Assembly: GCA_002393955.1 (NCBI GenBank)
Contig: DGSK01000025.1
Coordinates: 1 to 19,473, forward strand
Direction: 5' to 3'
Length of the DNA stretch: 19,473 nucleotides
Source: Lachnospiraceae bacterium UBA4364
GTDB lineage: Bacteria; Bacillota; Clostridia; Lachnospirales; Lachnospiraceae
Shown here: positions 14,315 through 19,473 of the stretch, in pieces
How positions within the stretch are numbered: position 1 is the first letter of the stretch
Layout of the letters: every line of letters starts with the position of its first letter
Translations under genes and position numbers: made by a program
Notes under the pieces: model-generated
The model's input: only the letters and a program-made list of their open reading frames with translations
Databases searched by the model: none
Told to the model about the DNA's origin: nothing

Positions 14315-15019
14315 ATGGCAAAGCAAAAAGCAGCACAAACAATCTTAAACGCAGCAAACACACAGGATTCCAAGAAGGCAAGCATCTACAAGGCACGTAA
14401 GGGATACAAGATTGTACAGGTGCCAGTTATCCCTGGCGTTGCAGTCACGGTCGATGCAGACAAGGATGAGCATATTTTAGGAAAAGGATTCTTCTGGTCA
14501 GAAGAGGGCGAACTTATCTTATGTTACGCCCTTGAAATTCCTGCAGAACAGGCGACACCCTTAAACAGGGATTTTGAGAACAGAAAGGCCGCTCACAGAA
14601 GGGCTCACCGTTGCAAGATATGGAATGCAAAGCACACAAAGAAGATTATGTGCCCCTTCTCCAACTCCTGCAGCAAATGCCCCTACACGGATGAAGAGAA
14701 GCTTCCCTCTGAAGCCGAAGAGCATCAGGAACTTTCCTTCGATGAAGTAAATGAGGACAAGCTTTCTGTTGCCCCTGACAGTTTCGGTTCAGCAGAGCAT
14801 ATGCATCTCAGTATTGAGATGGAAGAAATGATGGCAAAGCTCAAAAGTCTTGAAGACAAGACCCTTTACATCATCGGCACCATGCTTAACCAGGAACACG
14901 AGATTAAGGTAATTCAGGACAGGCTTAAGGATATCCAGAACCAGCTTCATATTGATGATGAACGTATGGAAGCCTATGCCATTGAGTACATCACCTACTA
15001 TCGCAGCTACATCGACTAG
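14315..15019 (+). CDS. Unknown protein with four-cysteine motif and C-terminal coiled coil
   Basis: A 234-residue protein with a strong AAGGAGG site. I do not recognise the family. Visible features: a basic N-terminus, a beta-rich part (residues 30-75, 'YKIVQVPVIPGVAVTVDADK'), a likely metal-binding cluster with Cys100, Cys113, Cys119 and Cys122 ('CPFSNSCSKCPYTD') preceded by a His/Arg-rich stretch, an acidic linker (about 125-155), and a helical, coiled-coil-like C-terminus (168-212). The combination suggests a nucleic-acid-binding protein. Its position in a plasmid- or ICE-like region, behind a structured leader, fits a maintenance or regulatory gene of the mobile element, but no function can be given. 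Confidence 0.75.
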   Translation: MAKQKAAQTILNAANTQDSKKASIYKARKGYKIVQVPVIPGVAVTVDADKDEHILGKGFFWSEEGELILCYALEIPAEQATPLNRDFENRKAAHRRAHRCKIWNAKHTKKIMCPFSNSCSKCPYTDEEKLPSEAEEHQELSFDEVNEDKLSVAPDSFGSAEHMHLSIEMEEMMAKLKSLEDKTLYIIGTMLNQEHEIKVIQDRLKDIQNQLHIDDERMEAYAIEYITYYRSYID

Positions 15020-15079
15020 CCATACAATCCGCGGTGCCGTCTCAACCGGCGGCACTGCCATCTTATAAGGAGAATGACA

Positions 15080-15514
15080 ATGAACGACAAAGATAGGCAA
15101 AGAAAAGAAGCTATAAACCGCCTCAATATCCTCCACGATATGCTGGGTATAGACAAGGCAATCATTTCAGATTTCAATAAGGGTAAAGTACCTCTTTCTG
15201 TCGAGTTATTTCCCAGCTTCCCCGTCGGAACGATACATCTGTCAGATGTGCCAGACTTCGAGAGTAAGGTGAGAAAATTTGAGACAGAGCATAACTGCAC
15301 CGCCTACTATGTAGTCAACACCTGCAATGTGTTTCTTTCCATCCTATATGTATCAAACTATACAGAAGGCTGGGATTATGAACGCCCGAACCCGGAAGGC
15401 TATATTACCTCTGTCGTATATGACTTATCCGGACAGTTCATGAGACCTGACGATATAGACTTTGGTGAATGCCAGTATATCAACGCTGACGGATCCCTGA
15501 AGCGCATCGTATAA
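15080..15514 (+). CDS. Unknown 144-residue protein of the mobile-element module
   Basis: The ATG at 15080 is preferred to the in-frame ATG at 15074 because AAGGAG would be only two bases from the first and is eight from the second. The protein has a charged helical N-terminus ('MNDKDRQRKEAINRLNILHD') and an alpha/beta body with 'CTAYYVVNTCNVFLSILYVS' and a Gly/Pro-rich acidic end. No catalytic motif is recognised. It lies 60 bases after the preceding gene, probably in the same transcript; the gap holds a GTGCCG/CGGCAC hairpin. It ends at a terminator shared with the convergent par operon. Confidence 0.7.
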   Translation: MNDKDRQRKEAINRLNILHDMLGIDKAIISDFNKGKVPLSVELFPSFPVGTIHLSDVPDFESKVRKFETEHNCTAYYVVNTCNVFLSILYVSNYTEGWDYERPNPEGYITSVVYDLSGQFMRPDDIDFGECQYINADGSLKRIV

Positions 15515-15522
15515 CAGAAAAT

Positions 15523-15556
15523 GAGCGGTAACATCCTTTGTCGGGTGCTACCGCTC
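15523..15556. terminator. Bidirectional terminator between convergent units
   Basis: GAGCGGTA pairs with TACCGCTC, with CATCC/GGGTG inside. The plus-strand tail is TTATTT. It lies between the plus-strand unknown gene and the last gene of the minus-strand par operon. Confidence 0.75.
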
Positions 15557-15560
15557 TTAT

Positions 15561-15848
15561 TTAATGCTTCTTTTTGACAGGCCTGCGGCCATTAAGTTGA
15601 AATTGATCATGAGATTTTATGTCCCGTATCGCCCTGCTGAGGGTACGGCTTCTACTGTGTGTATGATATTGATCACTGACATGATGCTTATGAAAAACTA
15701 CCGTAATCTCCCCATCCGGCAGCTCCACATTATGAAGCTGCCACACATGGTGGGTATTCTTGGACATAAGCGTCACATCGTACTCATTCACCAGTATAAT
15801 GCTGAAATACTTCTTATCTATCGCATCCAGTTCCTGCTGTGTGTACAT
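15561..15848 (-). CDS. Small His-rich protein at the end of the par operon
   Basis: A 95-residue protein four bases after the parB stop, with an AAGGGGGCG ribosome site inside the end of parB. It has a beta-rich centre ('YFSIILVNEYDVTLMSK', 'HHVWQLHNVELPDGEITVVF'), an unusual number of histidines, and a basic tail ('NGRRPVKKKH'). The family is not recognised. Tight coupling to parB suggests a linked role in maintenance or a DNA-binding accessory, which is inference. Confidence 0.65.
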   Translation of the reverse strand: MYTQQELDAIDKKYFSIILVNEYDVTLMSKNTHHVWQLHNVELPDGEITVVFHKHHVSDQYHTHSRSRTLSRAIRDIKSHDQFQLNGRRPVKKKH

Positions 15849-15852
15849 AAGC

Positions 15853-16797
15853 CTACGCCCCCTTTCTCATAAAATACTGATCCAACGCCTCTTCAAGTAT
15901 GCTCTGCACATCCTTTGCAGCCACATTGGCAAAATACCTGCTATAAACCTTTGCCGGAATCTTTACGCTGACCGGTCTCGTTACCTCAGACACGGGTTTA
16001 TCCAACCCGAACACTTCCTGCACACTCTCTTTTGTAATAGATCCTGCTGCCGCCCTGAGCTTATCTGCCTTGTCCTTTTTGAGCTTGATGCAGTTCTGTT
16101 CCATAACTCCCAGCACAAGTTCTTGCTCTTCCTCGGATAAAAATGACAGCTCCACACCAGCGATAATTGTAAGGGATCCATCATCAAGCATACCCTTAAA
16201 TGCCGGTATCAGATGATTGCAGCGCACATACCTTGCAATATTTCGACCAGTCATACCATATTCCTGCCCGATCAGCTCTCTGGACTTCGCCTGCCGGTGG
16301 ACATGATGTCCACCGTCTCCATTCAGCAGGTGAAGCTCTTCCATGATTTCTTCTCTTTTCTTAGTACCGCAAACTCGGTCATACCTCGTAGACAATACGG
16401 CAATCCGCTCCGATACCGACAGATCACTGAAAGATCTCTGGATCACATTGGTCTCCACTACATATACCAATGCTTCTTCCTCAGACAATCCTTCTTTAAC
16501 AATAGCAGGAACCTCTGTAAGACCGGCAAGCTTTGCAGCATTCTGTCTATTATGACCTGCCAGCATTTCATATCCGGATGCTGTCTTCTGCACAATTACT
16601 GGCGTAAGGATCCCATGCTCGCGGATACTCTCTACCATATCTTCAAGCCGCTCACCGGCATAGAGCTTAAACGGATGCTCATGAAAAGGCTCTATCGAAT
16701 CAATCGGAATCATCTGTACACCACCCTCAGGCTCCCCACCGGTCAGAAGATCCACAGCGTCATTAAATACTTTTCTCTTAGGCTGATTTGCTTTCAT
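15853..16797 (-). CDS. parB: ParB-family partition protein
   Basis: A 314-residue ParB from the ATG at 16797, which has AAGGAG about 10 bases before it; the frame is open further upstream, but that part overlaps the end of parA and is not ParB-like. The N-terminal nuclease-like ParB domain has 'IPIDSIEPFHEHPFKLY', 'SIREHGILTPVIVQ' and 'YEMLAGHNRQNAAKLAG', where the last is the GERRxRA-type CTP-binding box in its AGHNR form. The helix-turn-helix follows at about 'ELIGQEYGMTGRNIARYVRC'. The C-terminal region ends in a helical dimerisation segment. ParB would bind parS sites and load a partition complex. The protein is intact, but its partner ParA is broken. Confidence 0.9.
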   Translation of the reverse strand: MKANQPKRKVFNDAVDLLTGGEPEGGVQMIPIDSIEPFHEHPFKLYAGERLEDMVESIREHGILTPVIVQKTASGYEMLAGHNRQNAAKLAGLTEVPAIVKEGLSEEEALVYVVETNVIQRSFSDLSVSERIAVLSTRYDRVCGTKKREEIMEELHLLNGDGGHHVHRQAKSRELIGQEYGMTGRNIARYVRCNHLIPAFKGMLDDGSLTIIAGVELSFLSEEEQELVLGVMEQNCIKLKKDKADKLRAAAGSITKESVQEVFGLDKPVSEVTRPVSVKIPAKVYSRYFANVAAKDVQSILEEALDQYFMRKGA

Positions 16798-17564
16798 ATC
16801 CGACCAACTCCTTTCCAAAATCCATATACGCCTTGCAGGCCTTGGTCTGTGGTGCATATTCCAAAAGCGGCTCGCTATAATAAACACTCTCGCCTACCTT
16901 AACGGTACTCGGGATCTTGCTTTCAAATACTCTGATCTGACCCTCAAAGGTCTCTGTCACCTGCTCTGATATCACCTTACAGAGATTAGTCCGTGGCTCA
17001 CACATCGTAAGCAGGATCCAGTTTAGGATTGATGCGGCTCTTAATTTTCTTTATGGTCTTAAGAAACTCCTGTAATCCGACCATAGCCAGAAGCTGCGGA
17101 TTGACGGTGATCACAACACCGTCCGCTGCTGCCAGGGCATTTATGGTCAGCGCCCCAAGCGCCGGACATGTATCCACGATCAGATAATCATATCTGTCTT
17201 TTAACGGCTCCAAAATATTTGCCAGCATCTTCTCAGCTCCCATTTCAAGCCTAAGCTTTGCATCCACCGCAGATAAAACCATAGATGACGGGATGAAATC
17301 AACACCGTTACGGCTCTGAACATATTCAGATGCATCCGGCATAGCTTCATTCTCAATCTGAGCCATCATCAGATGCCCGATTGTCACCGGCACCGCCGCC
17401 GTATCCTCTATCCCAAAGCAGGTAGTCAGATTCGCTTGACTATCAAAATCCACTGCCAGCACTCTCTTTCCCATACTTGCAAGAGAATATGCCAGATTGT
17501 AGGTACTCACACTCTTGCCTACGCCGCCTTTAGTCGCTCCAACGATTATTACTTTTCCTCTCAT
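16778..17564 (-). pseudogene. parA: ParA-type partition ATPase broken by a short deletion
   Basis: Two minus-strand frames together make one ParA. Residues 1-187 (17564-16998) hold the deviant Walker A 'KGGVGKS' (12-18), 'VLAVDFDSQANLT' and 'YLIVDTCPALGALT', and end 'NPKLDPAYDV' and a stop. The C-terminal part continues one frame over from about 17016: 'LLTMCEPRTNLCKV', 'FEGQIRVFESKIP', 'VGESVYYSEPLLEYAP', ending at 16778. Where the family has NPKL-D-x-x-G-ILLTM, the DNA goes straight from GAT to ATC. This fits a loss of about 11 bases, so it is unlikely to be a one-base sequencing slip. The product would lack the C-terminal third and should not support partition. The ATG overlaps the upstream stop as ATGA, a sign of coupled translation. 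Confidence 0.85.
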
Positions 17565-17863
17565 ACGCCGTACCCCGCTTTCTGCTCTGCCACAAACTGA
17601 GCATGGATCTGTTCCTTTTCTGCCTCAAACCTCTTCTGCAGAGCCTTAAGCTCTCTTTCCATGAAGGTCGCCTCTGCTATCTTCATTTCAGCTTTTTCTG
17701 CATCCGGCGCGATAATGATCTTGCCATCCTCAAAGCTAACGGAAATATAATCCCCAATATGAAAGTTCAGCTGCTCCAACCACTTCCCTTTGAGCATGAT
17801 CGTCGGTACGGACTGATACTTGTAGCCCGACATGCCATAAACCTTTACACTTCTCTTTGTCAT
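17561..17863 (-). CDS. SymE-like AbrB-fold protein with coiled-coil tail
   Basis: A 100-residue protein with an AAAGGAG site. Residues about 4-55 ('VKVYGMSGYKYQSVPTIMLK', 'GKWLEQLNFHIGDYISVSFE', 'GKIIIAPD') match the SymE-type fold: an 'IP.I.LkGkWLe.agF..G..v.V....g.ivi.p' pattern. SymE of E. coli is an SOS-induced toxin of the AbrB superfamily and acts on nucleic acids. Residues 60-95 form a charged helix, likely a coiled coil, absent from SymE itself. It is the first gene of the par operon, overlapping parA by four bases, so it may be the operon's DNA-binding regulator or a toxin that helps keep the element. No antisense antitoxin RNA was identified. Confidence 0.7.
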   Translation of the reverse strand: MTKRSVKVYGMSGYKYQSVPTIMLKGKWLEQLNFHIGDYISVSFEDGKIIIAPDAEKAEMKIAEATFMERELKALQKRFEAEKEQIHAQFVAEQKAGYGV

Positions 17864-17955
17864 AGATTGTCACTCCTTTACTCTGATAATCTCCGGAAAT
17901 CTGAGGAAAATAGGCAGAATACGCCTAAAGAATAGAATCACCCCACATTTCCCCT

Positions 17956-17986
17956 GAGTCGGATGATTTAGACTGGAATCCGACTC
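17956..17986. promoter_or_regulatory. Inverted repeat upstream of the par operon
   Basis: GAGTCGGAT (17956-17964) and ATCCGACTC (17978-17986) are a perfect nine-base inverted repeat with a 13-base spacer, about 95 bases before the SymE-like gene. There is no T-run, so an operator or parS-like site is more likely than a terminator. A second, looser repeat (TTGAA/TTCAA around GGGCCC, 18015-18037) lies just upstream. Confidence 0.45.
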
Positions 17987-18046
17987 TGCTCTTGGTTACA
18001 ATGTAGGTGATGAATTGAACGGGCCCGTGCTTTTCAACACCCTATA

Positions 18047-18106
18047 ATAAAAAATGGACTAAGTCTAAGCGGCTTTCCTCTTTCTGAAAGTCAAATGACT
18101 TAGTCC
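18047..18106 (-). terminator. Terminator after the truncated regulator gene
   Basis: GGACTAAGTC (18056-18065) and GACTTAGTCC (18097-18106) are a perfect ten-base stem, extended inside by GGCTTTC/GAAAGTC. On the minus strand it is followed by ATTTTTTATT. It lies ten bases after the stop at 18117. Confidence 0.85.
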
Positions 18107-18116
18107 TATTATATGG

Positions 18117-18581
18117 TTAGCACCCACCGCATGAATGATTGCCTAGCAGTTCCTTAATATTTTTCTCTATAGCTCTGACGGATAGCGATAATTCCTCGGA
18201 AATATGCTTTGCAGAAATTCGATTATCTGCTTCAATCCTCTGCACGATCTCCATTTGTGTTCCAGTTAGCATAATTTCACCGAATTTCGCCGAATTTTTT
18301 GCCGAACTTTCACCGAACTTCACCGAACTTTCACCGAATTTCACCGAACCTTCACCGTCGTTTTCACCGACATCTCCGTCGCTTCTCATCGGTAATGCTT
18401 TCCGAAACAGGTTCACACAAAATGTCTCCGGCATCTCAATAAATTCAGGTTCCTGAAGACCATATTCTTTTGCAGAATCTATAATCTTCTTTATACCGGT
18501 ACCCCATGATTCAACCAGACCCATCTGACTGAACACATTGGCAATTGCTCGATTTCTCAGCTTTGAATGTCCATGCATCAT
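18117..18581 (-). pseudogene. C-terminal part of an AlbA_2/COG2865-type regulator
   Basis: The 154 residues match the end of ATP-binding, Schlafen/AlbA_2-domain transcriptional regulators that are usually 400-500 residues long. Seen: 'HSKLRNRAIANVFSQMGLVE', 'SWGTGIKKIIDSAKEYGL', 'PEFIEMPETFCVNLFR', then a repetitive linker of 'KFGESS' units (about residues 79-101), then a winged helix-turn-helix ('TGTQMEIVQRIEADNRISAK', 'ISEELSLSVRAIEKNIKEL'). The N-terminal nucleotide-binding half is missing. It still has a promoter with a perfect TATAAT, a palindrome over its -35 box and a strong terminator, so a shortened DNA-binding protein may be made. The ribosome site is weak (AGGAT next to the ATG). 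Confidence 0.7.
18275..18365. repeat. Short tandem repeats, TTCACCGAAY units, in the regulator linker
   Basis: Around eight imperfect copies of a 9-12 base unit (TTCACCGAAC/T and variants with GCCGAA), encoding the KFGESS-type linker. Such repeats change copy number easily and would alter linker length. Confidence 0.65.
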
Positions 18582-18599
18582 ATCCTAAAATGTGAGTCC

Positions 18600-18641
18600 A
18601 TTATATAATCCGCCCGGAGTAATTTCCAGCATGAACTGGAA
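18600..18641 (-). promoter_or_regulatory. Promoter with operator-like palindrome for the truncated regulator
   Basis: On the minus strand a perfect TATAAT (plus 18600-18605) lies 17 bases after TGGAAA (plus 18623-18628). The palindrome TTCCAG-CATGAA-CTGGAA (18624-18641) covers the -35 box, which suits repression, perhaps by the helix-turn-helix protein itself. Confidence 0.55.
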
Positions 18642-18681
18642 TTTAACTTTTCAATTGAACAGCCGCCCGCTAAAATGTTAT

Positions 18682-18722
18682 AAAAAAGAGACCAGAACTG
18701 GGTATTTTCCCATCCTGTTCTC
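18682..18722 (-). terminator. Terminator downstream of the low-complexity gene
   Basis: On the minus strand GAGAACAGGATGGG pairs imperfectly with CCCAGTTCTGGTCTC and is followed by TTTTTT (plus 18682-18687). It would end the transcript of the gene entering from the right edge. Confidence 0.65.
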
Positions 18723-18815
18723 ATATTACAAATTTATGTGTCCAATAGACACACCTTTAACCTAAACTCTCCACAAATTATACTCGGAGTTTACTGACCA
18801 GTGCTTTACCACTAA

Positions 18816-18879
18816 CTTCCTCACACCGATAGCTTGCCTGACGGTGGTGCCGTTCGCCAAGGCTACAAGGTGTGGGAAG
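18816..18879. other. Long three-part hairpin of unknown role
   Basis: CTTCC-T-CACACC (18816-18827) pairs with GGTGTG-GGAAG (18869-18879); inside it AGCTTG pairs with CAAGGCT with one bulge, and ACGG pairs with CCGT at the tip. Symmetric internal loops separate the three stems. On the plus strand it is followed by TTTTAATTTT. It may be a terminator for transcripts entering on the plus strand, a transfer-origin-like site, or the end of a small RNA. The rest of 18723-18937 holds nothing else that I can name. Confidence 0.5.
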
Positions 18880-18937
18880 TTTTAATTTTAAACTTTCAAA
18901 AACCTGTCTCATCCTCAGATTACACTGATCTCAGTTC

Positions 18938-19473
18938 TCAGCCCTGTCCCTCAGTTGACGTACTTCCATTGCCTAATGATACAAGCGAGTCGTTCTGAGC
19001 AGGCTGTTCCTGTGTCACAGGCGAATCCTGAGCTTCCGCCTGAATCCGTATCTCAGGCTGACTCGGCGCATCCGGTGTATTCAGTATCTCTGTCTGCATC
19101 GGTGCAACCGGTGCGCTCAGTATCTCTGTCTGTACCGGCGTAACCGGTGTACTCGAAATTTCTGTCTGCATCGATGACGCAGGTGAACTCTGTACTCCCG
19201 ACATGCTCTGTGTCACCGCAATATCAGAAACCTGTACGCTTGACTGGCTCTGTGTCACCGCATTACCCGGAGCACGCCGTACATCAGTCGTGCCCGTCCG
19301 ATCCGCCGGTTTCTGGAATATTGAGTGATCCTGCATCACAGGCGCACTCTGCATTCCCATCTGCACAGGTCCCTGCGAAATATCACTCTGTGAAACATCC
19401 CCCTGATCAGCAGCCTTATCCAGCCGGACAGATGTACTCTGGAACATGGACTGGCCTTGCTGTCCCTGTGCCC
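18938..19473 (-). CDS. C-terminus of a low-complexity Gln/Ser/Pro/Thr-rich protein, 5' end outside window
   Basis: The frame is open through the right edge ('AQGQQGQSMFQS...'), so the ATG at 19447 is internal and the protein is longer than visible. The visible 178 residues are low in aromatic residues and disordered: 'SVQVSDIAVTQSMSGVQ', then three 12-residue repeats starting QTEI ('QTEISSTPVTPV', 'QTEILSAPVAPM', 'QTEILNTPDAPS') and a degenerate fourth (QPEI). No domain is recognisable. In mobile elements such tails occur on relaxases, primases and surface or conjugation proteins, but which one applies here cannot be read from this part. A terminator lies about 215 bases downstream. Confidence 0.6.
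   Translation of the reverse strand, partial: AQGQQGQSMFQSTSVRLDKAADQGDVSQSDISQGPVQMGMQSAPVMQDHSIFQKPADRTGTTDVRRAPGNAVTQSQSSVQVSDIAVTQSMSGVQSSPASSMQTEISSTPVTPVQTEILSAPVAPMQTEILNTPDAPSQPEIRIQAEAQDSPVTQEQPAQNDSLVSLGNGSTSTEGQG

Noticed and set aside
16213..16902. 229-residue plus-strand frame opposite parB
   Set aside because: It is antisense to a recognisable ParB, with no start signal.
18816..18879. Integron attC site
   Set aside because: The ends do not match RYYYAAC and GTTRRRY, and no integrase or cassette is seen.

Overview
The window (about 19.5 kb, moderate GC) looks like the chromosome of an anaerobic Firmicute of the Lachnospiraceae type (Butyrivibrio, Roseburia or Eubacterium rectale relatives). 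This is inferred from strong AGGAGG-type ribosome binding sites, the rhodanese/cyclophilin-like lipoprotein, the [4Fe-4S] aldo/keto reductase remnant and the CptIN-type toxin-antitoxin locus. No rRNA, tRNA or CRISPR array was seen. Identifications are by reading motifs and remembered family features; no database was searched.

Region 1 (1-2460, all minus strand) holds an azlC-type permease running off the left edge, then a graveyard of deleted genes: an acetyltransferase tail, an aldo/keto reductase that has lost its catalytic middle, a rhodanese lipoprotein without a good start codon, and the first quarter of a zinc-macrodomain ADP-ribose hydrolase. Region 2 (2483-4851) is prophage wreckage: a possible recombinase tail, a truncated portal gene, the C-terminus of a large terminase, and the C-terminus of a family A DNA polymerase on the other strand. 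Between portal and terminase, on the plus strand, sits a complete type III toxin-antitoxin locus: a consensus promoter, two 46-nt repeats that each fold as an H-type pseudoknot with compensated base changes, a terminator, and a 162-residue CptN/ToxN-like endoribonuclease.

Region 3 (4857-13562, minus strand) is one operon of five tightly packed genes: an ISL3-transposase-like protein, hsdM, hsdS, hsdR and a DUF4268/PD-(D/E)XK-like protein, closed by a good terminator. The first gene lacks the usual ISL3 catalytic aspartate and overlaps hsdM, so it looks like a transposase recruited as a regulator or accessory factor. Upstream of it are three direct copies and one inverted partial copy of a CCCACCAYTAAGTTAA motif; one overlaps the likely -35 box. 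This combination is the best candidate for an undescribed arrangement in the window.

Region 4 (13563-19473) is plasmid- or ICE-like. It has a 53-residue TTG-start ORF with a terminator, a structured leader, two plus-strand unknown genes, then a minus-strand operon of a SymE-like AbrB-fold protein, parA (broken by a short deletion), parB and a small ORF. Beyond that are a truncated AlbA_2/COG2865-type regulator with its own promoter and operator-like palindrome, a long hairpin, and the C-terminus of a low-complexity Gln/Ser/Pro/Thr-rich protein that leaves the right edge. Taken together, the middle of the window is a defence cluster (type III TA plus type I R-M with accessory genes) set in decayed prophage and next to a maintenance module of a mobile element.
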